From Arbacia lixula (Eukaryota; Echinodermata; Echinoidea; Arbacioida; Arbaciidae): a stretch of 64,000 nucleotides of DNA. The notes beneath the pieces are model-generated. The model made no database searches and was not told the origin of the DNA. It saw nothing but the letters and a program-made list of their open reading frames with translations. The position numbers and the translations under genes are program-made. Shown here piece by piece: positions 46,501 to 57,800 of the stretch (position 1 is its first letter; the number at the start of each line of letters is the position of its first letter). The stretch lies in contig OZ022585.1 of NCBI GenBank assembly GCA_963669155.1, positions 13,409,269-13,473,268 on the forward strand. Direction: 5' to 3'.

Positions 46501-49500
46501 ATTGTGCAGAGGGTGCGGTCTGTCCGTAAAAGGAAGAGAGAGAAGGTCACGTGAAGCAGGCAAAATAATGGGAATGCTAACAAGCATATTCAGGAGTTTG
46601 GGGAACCATGGTTGGGTACTCCACAGGGGAGCAATTAAGATAACCTCCGCTCCATCCTGCATGACTTTACTTAAAATCCTACTTATAAGACAAAAAGGGG
46701 GAAAATATAGCCCCTGCATGTACCCCAATCCTGAAAAAATGCATTCGTTGCTGAAGCATCAGGGTCAGGAAGCCAAGAAACAAAGCGTGGTAGTTGTCGG
46801 TTAATGCGAGAGGCAAACAGATCCACATTGGGAACAAAGAAATTTTCTGTCAGTTTACGAAAGACAGACTGATTCAGCATCCATTCAATATTGTCATTAA
46901 AATTTCTCGAGCAAGTGTCGGCTCTAGTGTTTTGAATGCCCGGAATGTGGTGTGAAGATAACCATATGTCTTTATCGGCACACCACATCCAAATTTTCTT
47001 TGCAACGGAATGTAGATCCTCGGAATGACAAGTGCCTTGCTTATTGACACATGAAACAGCAGTGGAATTGTCTGACTTCACATGGATGTGCTTGCCTCGC
47101 ATCCCTGAGCAGAATGATTGTAATGCAAAGAGTATCGCAAGGAGTTCGAGTACATTAATATGCAAACTACGTTCTGACAAATTCCAGTGACCCTGAGACT
47201 TCAGATTCAGAGTGGGGCATATTGCACCCCACCCATGCAGTGATGCGTCTGTTTCAATTTCGATGTCAATGAGTCTATGAATGGGCGCCGAGTTATTTCG
47301 CACGTGCGACGCCCACCAAGAAAGACCCTTCTTAGCTAGGGTGGAAATTTGCATTTTCGCATCGTAATTATCATGACAATGTTTGAGAGCCGCAATTTTC
47401 TCCTGTTCGAGATCGCGTCTGAAAATAGCGCCAAAGGCACGGCTTTTTCCGCGGCTAGTAACATGCCAATGACTTGTGACATTTGGCGAATTTTAGTGCA
47501 GTTTTTTTGACAACAGATCAGAACACGCTTTTGAGATAGTTTCGGCCCTCTTAGTAGGCAACGATATCGTCATTGTATCGGAATCGATCGTGAACCCCAA
47601 GAATATTAGTCGCTTGCAAGGTTCAAAAACTGATTTCTTTCTGTTGATGACAAAACCTAACGATTCAAAGAGCTCTACTCGAGCTTTCAGGTTATCTAAA
47701 CATTCGTCATAGTTCTTTCCAATTATTAGGGCGTCGTCTATGTAGTTGCATGAAATAAAGCCCTTGTTGCGTAGAAAACTAATAGCAGGTTTCAAAACCT
47801 TAGTAAACACTCTTGGGGAACTTGACAACCCAAATGGTAATACACAAAATTGGTATAATTTCTCTCGCCACTGGAAACGTAAATATTTTCGATGAGAGGC
47901 GAATATAGGTATGGAAAAATATGCATCCTTCAGGTCAATAGAAGCCATATAGCACTCAGGATCAATAAGTTCAAGGGCTGAGTTCAGCGTTTCCATTTTA
48001 AAGTGATGATAGGTAACAAATTCGTTTATTTTCTTTAGATTAATCACTGGACGAACACCGCCATCCTTCTTAGGCGTAATAAAAATATTCGAAATGAATT
48101 CGCCTTCTTCATGAGAGCAAATTTCGATGGCTCCTTTTTCAAGTAGACTTTTAATTTCCTCGTCAATAAGGAAAATTTCTTTCTGACTGAATTGTAATTT
48201 TGTAGGCACCTTCTCTTGAAAGGGAAGGGAATCAAATTCGATACGATAGTGTGAAACTGCCTCTAGTACCCAAGGGTCTAAGGTAATACGTTTCCAGTGT
48301 GAGAGAAATTTTGCCAACCTTCCGCCAACTACGGGCAAGGAAGTTAAATCCCCGGTGGGGAAGCTCACCGTCTCGGTGGTTACTATTCCGCCGGTTTCTT
48401 GCTCCTCGACGGCCGATCGTTGTTCCGTTTGCCCCAGGATCCCCGAAACCTTCTGGGCGGGAATCGCTGACGGTAGTCTCTGTCCGTCGTGCGCCGCCAG
48501 TTTAAATCTGAGTCGGTCTTGCGCTGGTTGCGAAAACGTGCATGGGGAGCAGGATAGCGATTATCCAGGCGAGAGGTCTGCCCGGCTCGCAGGCCTAGGC
48601 GATGAGTATCTAGTAGCTCCTTGCAGCGCTGGGGGAGGTTATCCCCGAAGAGGATCGATGAAGTGGGTAGGGTAGACTCAGCTGAGCAAAGTGGCTTGAA
48701 CGCCGGGCTGAGCTCGGGACGAATTAACTCACGACGTTTGGTGTTGAGCTCACAGTTTGCGGCCCCAAGAATTGCCACTCCATCCAACAGCAATTTGGCA
48801 ATCTGTGGTCTGTTCTCCCCTGTGTCTTGGGCTTTCAGTAACCCGTCCAGGGCTCTGGTGATGGGAATAACAGCATGGAGGTAGAGCTGCTGTATTTTTT
48901 GAAGTTTATTATCTAGCGCTTTAGTGGAAGATTTAAGCGCAGCCCAAATCTCAGGATTGACTCGTGTGTGAATAACACTCTCACAGTTGCTCGGTCTGGG
49001 GTAAGCATCAACTTTTTCCTTCAGCGAGTCCTCGTTAGGTTTGCTACGCAACAATTTGTTGATAATTGCCGCTAGTTTTTCGCCGATGGGTTCACCGACG
49101 GCTTCCTGCGATCGTGTCAGTAGATCGGCATAGTCCCCCAATAGTGTAGGGTCGATTTCTGAGCCCTCATCAATCTCAGCCGCATCACCACCGGCGGAGC
49201 TCGAAGCCCTCAAGCTGCTGGTTGGGGGTAACAACGAAAGATTGGAGAGTAGCAACCGCGTCTGCCAGCGCCGAAACGGCTGGGCTGTCAGTAGAACATG
49301 GTTGGGGCGTGAAGCTCTCCGCCCGAGCGCGTAAAGGTTGCGCATTCGGGGGCCAAACCTCCCGGGAACCTGACGGTACAGTCGGGGGTAGCTGTGATTC
49401 CTCCCGGGCACCTGACGGTACATTCGGGGGAAGCTGTGATTCCTCCCGGGCACCGTTGACCGGTGCATTCGGGGGCAGCTTAGAGATGGTACATGGAGCT

Positions 49501-51523
49501 GTCGAGGCCTTCTTCATCTTCGAGGGAGCAGCGCCTGCAGATCCTGCTGCCTTCCTCTTAGCCGGCGGTTTGGCCTGGGTCGATGAGTCCCCGGGTGTCA
49601 TTCGCAGCAAGGCCTCCAGCTCCTTTTCTAAATCCGACATAGTTCCGTTCGGCACACAGATGAACACTGGTTCTACCTCTGTCACATGCGGGGTCTTATA
49701 CCTTCAATGAGGCATCCTCATTTGCATATCAAAGAACCTTTTTTGTTCTTCAAATATGTGGTTCCAATCGGCCCGCACAGGTGTGCGTCCATACCTGATT
49801 CCGATTCATTAGGCTGAATACGGAGTAGAATTGATAAACAAATCGGAATGTCTGTACTGTAGATGCGGTAAGCTTGTTAGAGGCGCGAATTCTATACCTC
49901 GGTGTATTCAAGCGTTAAACTCCCTTTTGAATGACAGTTGTTGAGATAGTATTACGAGAGTGATCTTTTTTCTTTTCTTTTCTTTACTACGCCTGGAAAT
50001 GAAATGGATATTACGCACAAATGTACCGAGGTGGTGTCTTCATACCCATTGTTATGCGGGTCTCTGGTCCTGAACAACTTCCTCAAGAGAGAAATGTACT
50101 GGTCCGACATCTAGCGGGCTAGTCTTGGGAACTCATAGTGAGAGTTCCCGCTGTGATCACCGCTGCTTGCTCCTCTCGCATAGTTTAGAACCCGTTGTCT
50201 TGACAACATGTTCAAATGACGTCACATTTCGGTACTCTATAGGTGTACCGTATTTCCTTCTTCTTTCTTTCCATTTGTGTTCCCTTGTTCCTCTTCTCCT
50301 CCTGTCGTCCTATTACCCTATTCTCTTCCTGTTGCTTTCCTCTTCTTCTTTTTTAACTCTTTCCTTCTCTTACCTTCTACCTTCTTCTTATATTCTTCCA
50401 TCAAATAGTTCTTCTTCTTCTGCATTTCCTTCTTCATCTTAATATCGGTAAAAAGCATCACCATTACCACTTGAATGATCGACGGTATATAATTATCTTT
50501 TTTTTTTCTCGATTTTATTGAGAGTTATCTCGCGTTAAGAAATTCAATAACATGAAGATAAATTATGATGAAAATTTACATATAAACATTGGAAAGAATA
50601 GCACACATACGTTGTTACACATTATAAACATACAACGACAGACGTATATAACAATCGGAATAGAAATCTCCATTCATTACTCTCTTTGATCAATCACCGT
50701 GACCGTCTCCCAGGTCACCCGAAAGCCCGACTGCTAATCTATCACGGGGGAATTCATGGTATCTATGAAGCCATCTACCACGGCGTGCCCATGGTCATCA
50801 TGCCGATCTTCGCCGAACAGCACTCCAACGCGGCCAACGTCGCGGGGAAGGGCATGGGCAGGATACTCCACAAGGATGCGCTATCCGTCGACATCATCCA
50901 CGAGACCGTCACGGAGGTCATAGAAAACCCAAAGTATGAGGCCTCTATCGTTTCAGTTAGCTAATCAGTATTTGAACCATGGTAAAAAGGGAAGCCTTGT
51001 CATTGTATGCATCACTGTTCTCCGCGGGGTGTGGATATTCAATTCACCAAATTTCAATCTTAATGAAATACTTCACATGGTAAAATGGAACTTAATATGA
51101 AATATGTACAATATCTTCAAAGCAATGACAAAATAAAAGCATAATTTCGTTAAGGTTTGTTTCCACTGACTCTCTGTTATAAATCATGTTTAAATTTTGT
51201 TTTACTTCGTTAGCCCATTCAACACAAATGGCTTCGTCTTTCATTGCAGGTATTTCAAACGAGTTCAGCATTATTCCGGAATCTACCGAGACACCTTGGC
51301 GAAACCGGCCGAGAGCGCCGTCTTTTGGGTGGAACACGTGATCAAATTCGGCGCGTCACATCTTAGACTGCGCTCTACAGATCTCAGTACACTTCAACTG
51401 CAATCAGTTGACGTTCTCGCGTTCATACTGGGCTGCATGTTGTTCGTAGGTTTTGTTCTTATATCATGTTGCAGGTGCTGTGTTTTCCTTTGTTGTAAGA
51501 AAGGTAAATCGAAAACTGAGTAG
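41839..51523 (+). CDS. UDP-glycosyltransferase (UGT family), five exons, 531 residues
   Basis: Exons are 41839-42717, 43642-43698, 44097-44262, 50714-50933 and 51250-51523, all with GT-AG borders and compatible phases (0, 0, 1, 2). The enzyme transfers a sugar from a UDP-sugar to lipophilic acceptors in the ER lumen. Residues 1-26 form a signal peptide. The acceptor-side catalytic pair is visible as H43 (SSHSHG) and D153 (FDVVISD). The signature WLPQNDLLGHPKARLLIYHG, continuing GIHGIYEAIYHGVP and FAEQHSNA, spans exons 3-4 (about residues 355-405) and binds the UDP-sugar. Exon 5 holds a membrane segment (VLAFILGCMLFVGFVLI) and a short basic tail ending KSKTE, a KxKxx-like ER-retrieval signal. 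The length is typical for the family. Intron 3 (6.45 kb) contains a DIRS element in the opposite orientation. The donor sugar and substrate cannot be inferred. Confidence 0.93.
43513..43560. repeat. (CT)n microsatellite in UGT intron 1
   Basis: About 45 bp of CT repeats shortly before the exon 2 acceptor; it extends the pyrimidine-rich upstream sequence. Confidence 0.85.
44849..44987 (+). repeat. DIRS inverted terminal repeat (element 3' side)
   Basis: Inverted copy of 49663-49803, with the boxes AATCAGGTATGGACGCACAC and GGTATAAGACCCCGCATGTG. Confidence 0.9.
45094..45224. repeat. DIRS internal complementary region
   Basis: The left part is the reverse complement of the outer left end (44767-44858) and the right part that of the outer right end (about 49790-49831). 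They are fused at ATT near 45180-45182. In DIRS elements this region templates closure of the circular intermediate. Confidence 0.88.
45506..46483 (-). CDS. DIRS tyrosine recombinase, 325 residues
   Basis: This open frame from ATG 46483 encodes the integrase of the element. The conserved recombinase residues are visible: Arg in SGQRAQTISL (about residue 159), the H-x-x-R box in QGHSTRSASSSAAW (about 267-270) and the terminal Tyr in KTFALFYNKP (about 303). It overlaps the end of the preceding pol frame in another frame, as is usual in DIRS elements. The frame is intact. Confidence 0.93.
   Translation of the reverse strand: MSYFRESLQGRGVPPEAAAVIVQSWRASTRRCYNSAIKKWFCFCRERKRDPFRTNVNVVLQFLAYEFNSGASYSTINAIRSALSSLVIPCEGYVIGSHPLISRFLKGVFNLRPSLPKYSCIWDVNIVLNFLREIYPHSESSLQDLTLKLVMLVALVSGQRAQTISLMDTRETTVAESTVTFFIREVTKTRKPGKPPPVVKLRAYPQDDRICVLQVLREYLKRTTNYRLQNKFLFVSFNKPHRNVSSQTVSRWLKTVLTRAGIDTTKFQGHSTRSASSSAAWRNGASIDVVMSTAGWTSSKTFALFYNKPLMAPRDVFFHSVVKGV
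46315..46728 (-). pseudogene. DIRS pol C-terminal segment, frameshifted
   Basis: This frame continues the RNase H region after a frameshift near 46728 (the upstream frame ends at 46683). It contains VILIAPLWSTQPWFPKLL, a segment commonly found at the end of DIRS pol. It overlaps the start of the recombinase frame. Confidence 0.75.
46683..47396 (-). pseudogene. DIRS RNase H domain segment
   Basis: Ribonuclease H residues are visible: ETDASLHGWG (Asp), NVLELLAILFAL (Glu) and VKSDNSTAVSC (Asp). The segment lies in the same frame as the reverse transcriptase, but a stop at 47493-47495 and a shifted stretch (about 47510-47425) separate them. Downstream the frame is lost near 46728. It belongs to one pol polyprotein in intact relatives. 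Confidence 0.85.
47493..48368 (-). CDS. DIRS reverse transcriptase domain (truncated by frameshift)
   Basis: The reverse-transcriptase fingers/palm motifs occur in order: NIFITPKKDGGVRPVINLK, ASIDLKDAYFSIPI (first catalytic Asp), CVLPFGLSSSPRVFTKVLKP, and SCNYIDDALIIG with the YxDD active site, then FLGFTID. The frame ends at 47493 after a run of seven A residues near 47510, where a one-base indel is likely. The ATG at 48368 may not be the true start, since pol is probably expressed with or after the gag-like frame. Confidence 0.9.
   Translation of the reverse strand: MSFPTGDLTSLPVVGGRLAKFLSHWKRITLDPWVLEAVSHYRIEFDSLPFQEKVPTKLQFSQKEIFLIDEEIKSLLEKGAIEICSHEEGEFISNIFITPKKDGGVRPVINLKKINEFVTYHHFKMETLNSALELIDPECYMASIDLKDAYFSIPIFASHRKYLRFQWREKLYQFCVLPFGLSSSPRVFTKVLKPAISFLRNKGFISCNYIDDALIIGKNYDECLDNLKARVELFESLGFVINRKKSVFEPCKRLIFLGFTIDSDTMTISLPTKRAETISKACSDLLSKKLH
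48383..49640 (-). pseudogene. DIRS gag-like ORF, split between two frames
   Basis: The first frame starts at ATG 49640 (MSDLEKELEALLRMTPG) and runs to a stop at 49185. A second frame, open from 49468 to 48383, carries the rest (DPTLLGDYADLLTRSQEAVG..ALDGLLKAQDTGENRPQIAK and a basic C-terminus). The switch is probably a one-base change near 49190-49215. A proline-rich repeat (GAREESQLPPNVP) occurs in the first part. The basic tail is suited to nucleic-acid binding. Confidence 0.75.
49663..49803 (-). repeat. DIRS inverted terminal repeat (element 5' side)
   Basis: Inverted copy of 44849-44987. It leads directly into the gag-like frame and probably contains the element's promoter. Confidence 0.9.
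49832..50713. other. Right part of UGT intron 3
   Basis: Contains pyrimidine-rich DNA (50250-50440) and ends in 'GTCTCCCAG' before exon 4. No other feature. Confidence 0.5.
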
Positions 51524-52073
51524 TGAATGCTGTCTCTGGAGATTATGCTCAAGAGCAGGTCCCTGTGTTATAACGAGTTATGATTAATCTGAATCGATCA
51601 CACGTCCAATCCCCAATCTCTAATGTACATAGTTACGCTTGATATATATTGCAACACTTTATAAGAAAAAGCCCATGTCCTTCATATGACCATTATATCT
51701 TTCTTCGCATTGCGTTGTTCCTTCGGTCCGTTATTCCGAAAGTCCGATAACAAATAGAGTTTGTTAATCCGAAAATAATTACGACACGGTATATCATTAC
51801 TTAACTCTGTATTCGCTCTTGAGGCATTTGAGGCATTGATTTGTTGTAATATGATTGCCATTTCATTACCTCGTACTGTATGACACTAGTAATTACCAGT
51901 TATCTGTTATTATCTTGCTATTTGATTGATTGAGCTGTTGTTATATGATTGATATCTAATGTTGTACCATTGATATCTAATTACCTCTTAATGTTATACA
52001 CTACACTTATTCAAACTTTGTCCCCACTTAAATTGATTATGTTTTACATATTTTATTTACTTTCTAATTAAAT

Positions 52074-52111
52074 TGTAAAGCGCTCAGAAACTGCATTGTA
52101 TTAAGCGCTAT
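52074..52111 (+). repeat. Retroposon tail-like 'aagcgct' repeat
   Basis: GTAAAGCGCT..TTAAGCGCTATA followed by AT-rich ATTATTCTT resembles the 3' tails of retroposons common in animal genomes. It is a fragment and its family is undetermined. Confidence 0.4.
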
Positions 52112-53460
52112 AGAAAAGCTCTGGACATAATATTATTCTTATTTCGCACTGGTACATAATTCCCACATAGGGCAGTTTGGAATCTGGCAGAAAAGGAATT
52201 GAAGCAGTTCCTACCATTATCGGATTACCGCTCTCTATTCTATTTTTGGACTTACAAATCCTATTACATTTTCTGACGTGCAAATGCTATTGCACTTTTC
52301 TGATCAACGATTCCTTGGAAAAACGAAGCTTACGATTAATGTAACAAATGCTCGAATAAACAAACCCTACTTTGTTTCCGGCTGAACGAGCTCCCATGTG
52401 GACCTATACTTTGTAGATTGTAAATTGTAAAGTGTAAAGTGTATTTATTCGGTCTATTTGCACACAAAGATATATGGGCATTCATTTCGTTCACATGATA
52501 CAAAGATATGTAAACACAATTACTTTACAGGTTAACTGGCAACATCACACACACGGTACTACAACACTTAAATCAAACATGCTAAAATTTTATTCACGTA
52601 TAAGGCTACAACATGAGAAAGACTCACTATACATAACAGTGATACCATTGAGTTGAATTTATTTCGTGCATTTGACTGTTTATTAGGTAAGATACAAAAT
52701 GTTGAACATGTATACATGCATTAAGATATTCGAAAGATATTATACGAAATTCTTGCGTTCAATTTTCAGCATGATAAACATCATCAAAAGTGGAAGCGGC
52801 GATAACAACTCCTTACCAGATCAATGTGGTGAATTGTTTTTGTTTCAACAACGTAGATATTAGATGGTCTCCATAGGTTCCCAGGGCTCAGAAAGAAGAA
52901 AAAATTTCGGCAACACCATGTTTGATATCTTTGTTAAATAATTGGATATTTTGTTTAAGAATTATATATTTCGTTTAATCATAAGATATTTGTGTGATTT
53001 TTTCCTCATAAATCTTGATACAGCGTGTCTGGGTCCGAGTGCCCTCGGGCAACAGTGAATAACTTCACCTTTGTGGACCCTGACCCACACGCCGTCTCTT
53101 TCTGACATCTATATTCCATTGTACATGTATTATGTTCTATGTTCTGTTACCCGTGTATTTTGTTCTTATGATGTTATTATGTTATGTACTTTTATGGTCA
53201 AATAAATAATAACAGTAATTGGTAATCCTTTAGGAGTTTTTATTCAGTATATATGGTGAGTTAAAAAAACAACAACAAAGAAAGACGAGACGAATGTATA
53301 TTTCATTTCACATTCCGTACACGAGACTGTTTGAGCTTTGATATACATGTACAAACATAACAAGACTTGTATCAATATTTTCTTACTCACATTATCTTGT
53401 AGGCAGTTGGTAATACGTATATATGTAGGTACTACATCGCAATATACATGCTGTAGTATT

Positions 53461-53518
53461 ATATAATAATAATAATACTACTACTACTACTACTACTACT
53501 AATAATAATAATAATAAT
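53461..53518. repeat. (AAT)n(ACT)n(AAT)n microsatellite
   Basis: Trinucleotide runs: AAT, then about eight ACT, then AAT again. Confidence 0.88.
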
Positions 53519-54818
53519 CAATTCTTAGAGACGCACAATACCATTCAAATAGTCTCTATGCGTGTGAAAGTAAAAATTGATTATGTGAGAATTTGAAAAT
53601 AACTAATAATTATAGAGGAGAGGTTATATGTGATGTAATATCCGATTCTCCGTAGAATCTAACTAATTTTTAATAGTTGTAACGTAAAAACACAATCACA
53701 TTAATAGATAACAAGCATTTTTTACACACACTACAGACTGATGTCGCCTTAAAATGTAGACCCTTTACATGCTCTATGCGCCGTCCACGTACATTACGTA
53801 ACTATGTCTGAGCTGTACATGATATACTGTACATGTACACACAACTCACACCGACTGACAGAGCGACATTTCAACAAAAGTATACATAAAGAGTTGGTAG
53901 AATCTCTACTTCCATACGAATATCACGGAAATACACAATTTTCTGATAAACATTGTACTACATGTAGTAACTTGGATTGAAGTGTTATTTAAAAATACAC
54001 ACAATAGTATGCCTAACTATAAAGGATTGGTAAAGCTTCATATAAAGCTATTGGTAATGAACTAGTTAACAACGTTACCACGATCAGCCACAACGATTTA
54101 TACTGTACATGAAGGTTATACACATTACGTAAGTACTATTACTGAAATCCGATATGATATAATTATAGAATTACTCAAAGAGACGCATAGTTCGATCGAA
54201 GTATTGAAGTATTTTTGTAACAATGAAAATGACCATAATAAAAACGTTGAAGACCTTCGAAAACGTGCTAAGCACAGTATTTGACAAATTCAGAACAAGT
54301 TGTACGAACAAAATGTGTATTTGCCATGTGTATCAAAGCGATAATCTTAATAAAAAAAATACAATACGGTTTGAACAAAAATCGTGAACAAGCTTTTGCA
54401 CCATGATTCTTTGTCTTAAACTACATATATAAGGATAAGGAATGATAAGTATATTTCATATCTTTATTTGAAAATGAACATAAATGATTAATAAAACCGA
54501 CCGCAACATGTACACAGGACAGCAAAAACTAAGGAGGAATTTCACTTCATACCTCCTTGCGCTAACAACGTGATATCCACGTACTGCACTTTCAACTTGT
54601 GACATCAATGATAATTATTGCTGAAAGTAACCAACTTGACAGACTTGCAGGTATCCCGTGTTTGTTCATCCAGTATTTCAGTCGCATATGAGGCTAAATT
54701 TTGGCTGTGGATACTCAGTAAAACTCTTTATCAAATATGATTTAAATGGCAAGGTAACTACTAAAAAACAAAGCTTAAGTTCGTGAAGATAGAATAGCAA
54801 ATGTGAGTGTGCTTCGTT

Positions 54819-57800
54819 CCCAGGACGAAAAACCAGTAGAAACCAGTTGAGAAAAACCATTAGAATTTCTACTGGTTTCTACTGGACATGTTCTACTGGT
54901 TTGAATATGGAAAGTGAAATGATTTCCAGTAGAAACCATTAGAAAAATACCAGTAGAATACCAGTAGAAACCAGTAGAAATCTCTACTGGATCCAATACA
55001 AGACCAAAAGAAGACCAGTGGAAACCAGTAGGAATCTCTACTGGATCCAATAGAAGACCAGTAGAAACCAGTAGGAATCTCTACTGGATCCAATAGAGCT
55101 TTCTACTGGTTTCTACTGGAATCTTTCTACTGGTTTGAATATGGAAAGTGAAATGATTTCCAGTAGAAACCATTAGAAAAATACCAGTAGAAACCAGTAG
55201 AAATCTCTACTGGATCCAATACAAGACCAATAGAAGACCAGTAGAATACCAGTAGAAACCAGTAGGAATCTCTACTGGATCCAATAGAAGACCAGTAGAA
55301 ACCAGTAGGAATCTCTACTGGATCCAATAGAGCTTCCTACTGGTTTCTACTGGAATTTTTCTACTGGTTTGAATATGGAAAGTGAAATGATTTCCAGTAG
55401 TAACCATTAGAAAAATACCAGTAGAGTGCCAGTAGAAACCAGCAGCAATTTCTCCTGGATCCATCAGAATACCAGTAGAAACTAGTAGAATACCTACTGG
55501 AGCCATCAGCTTTCTACTGGTTTCTACTGGAATTTTTCTACTGGTTTGAATATGGAAAGTGAAATGATTTCCAGTAGAAACCATTAGAAAAATACCAGTA
55601 GAAACCAGTAGAAATCTCTACTGGATCCAATACAAGACCAATAGGAGACCAGTAGAATACCAGTAGAAACCAGTAGGAATCTCTACTGGATCCAATAGAA
55701 GACCAGTAGAAACCAGTAGGAATCTTTACTGGATCCAATAGAGCTTCCTACTGGTTTCTACTGGAATTTTTCTACTGGTTTGAATATGGAAAGTGAAATG
55801 ATTTCCAGTAGTAACCATTAGAAAAATACCAGTAGAGTGCCAGTAGAAACCAGCAGCAATTTCTCCTGGATCCATCAGAATACCAGTAGAAACTAGTAGA
55901 ATACCTACTGGAGCCATCAGGAGACCAATAGGAATCAAAATTAAAAAATATTGATGATATATCGATTTATATTTAGTATATGATAATCCAAATCATGGCA
56001 TATTTCCTTTTCATTTTAACCTAATCCTATCCTATCCTATATTTATTCCTATTCTATCCTATACCTATCCTAATTCCTACCCTTTCACAGACTTTCATAT
56101 ACATAGCAGTACGGTTATAAGGTTCATCAGATATTGGTTACTACAACTTACATTTAAGAAGATCATTTTTGTTGTTGTTATTATTATTGTCTTCACTTAA
56201 GTAGGTGACATTCACTATTTTATGTTTAAACTTGAAATCATTACTTGGTAAAATTCCTTTTATCTGGTTAGGTGGAGGTTATCTATTTAAAAGTACAAAA
56301 TTAGGACACGTAAATACATGCTAGAATATTCATGAGCATCTCTATTTCTATTGGTTTCTATTGGTTTCTACTGGTCTCCATTACCAGCAGAATTCACTGG
56401 TCTCTAATGGTTTCTACTGATTTGACTTTGTATTTTTCATACTCCTTTTCAAACCATTAGATCTCACTGGTTTCTATTGGTTTCTACTGGTTTGACTTTG
56501 TATTTGTCATACTCCTTTTCAAAACATTATATTTCACTAGTTTCTATTGGTTTCTACTGATCTCCAATACCAGGAGAATTCACTGGTCTCTAATGGTTTC
56601 TACTGGTTTGACTTTGTATTTTTGACACTCCTTTTCAAACCATTAGGTCTTACTTGTTTCTATTGGTTTATACTAGTCTCCACCAGTAGAATTCACTGGT
56701 CTCTAATGGTTTCTACTGGTTTGACTCTGTATTTTTCACACTCCATTTCAAACCATTAAGTTTCACTGGTCTCTAATGGTTTCTCCTGGTTTGACTTTGA
56801 ATTTTTCAGACTCCTTTTCAAAACATTATATCTCACTAGTTTCTATTAGTGTGAAAAAAAAAACAAAGTCAAACCAGTAGAAACCATTAGAGACCAGTGG
56901 ATTCTAATGGTATTGAATACCAGTAGAAACCAATAGAAACCAGTGAGATCTAATGGTTTGAAAAGGAGTGTAAAAAAAACAAAGTCAAACCAGTAGAAAC
57001 CATTAGAGACTAGTGGATTCTAATGGTATTGAAGACCAGTAGAAACCAATAGAAACCAGTGAGATCTAATGGTTTGAAAAGGAGTGTAAAAAACAGAGTC
57101 AAACCAGTAGAAACCATTAGAGACCAGTGAATTCTACTGGTGGAGACTAGTATAAACCAATAGAAACCAGTAAGACCTAATGGTTTGAAAAGGAGTGTCA
57201 AAAATACAGAGTCAAACCAGTAGAAACCATTAGAGACCAGTGAATTCTACTGGTGGAGACTAGTATAAACCAATAGAAACCAGTAAGACCTAATGGTTTG
57301 AAAAGGAGTGTCAAAAATACAAAGTCAAACCAGTAGAAACCATTAGAGACCAGTGGATTCTAATGGTATTGAAGACCAGTAGAAACCAATAGAAACCAGT
57401 GAGATCTAATGGTTTGAGAAGAAGTGTGAAAAAAACAAAGTCAAACCAGTAGAAACCATTAGAGACCAGTGGATTCTAATGGCATTGAAGACCAGTAGAA
57501 ACCAATAGAAACCAGTGAGATCTAGTGGTTTGAGAAGGAGTGTGAAAAAAACAAAATCAAACCAGTAGAAACCATTAGAGACCAGTGGATTCTAATGGTT
57601 TCTACTGGTCTTCAATACCATTAGAATCCACTGGTCTCTAATGGTTTCTACTGGTTTGACTTTGTTTTTTTCACACTTCTTCTCAAACCATTAGATCTTA
57701 CTGGTTTCTATTGGTTTCTACTGGTCTTCAATACATTAGACTCTACTGGTTTCTACTGGTTTCTACTGGTTTGATTACGTAGTTCCTCTTCAGACCAGTA

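Larger units (their letters stand above)
44767..49831 (-). mobile_element. DIRS-type tyrosine-recombinase retrotransposon in UGT intron 3
   Basis: The element is 5,065 bp in antisense orientation to the UGT gene. It has inverted terminal repeats (44849-44987 and 49663-49803), an internal complementary region (45094-45224) that joins the complements of both outer ends, and gag-like, reverse transcriptase, RNase H and tyrosine recombinase frames in the DIRS order. AAT occurs at each border (44767-44769 and 49829-49831) and the internal junction reads ATT, as expected for integration of a circular copy by a recombinase without target duplication. Three coding disruptions indicate that this copy is no longer autonomous. 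Confidence 0.93.
51524..54818. other. 3' flank of the UGT gene and intergenic AT-rich DNA
   Basis: No further exon was found. The UGT 3' untranslated region probably occupies the first several hundred bases. An AATAAATAATAA sequence at about 53198 follows a GC-richer block (53020-53100) and may be the tail of another retroposon. Confidence 0.35.

Noticed and set aside
48299-49710. Plus-strand frames opposite the DIRS gag-like region
   Set aside because: Shadows of the GC-rich minus-strand coding sequence.
54678-57201. Frames with WFLLVFYWSS-like repeats
   Set aside because: Translation of the CCAGTAGAAACC array; low-complexity and repeated in several frames.
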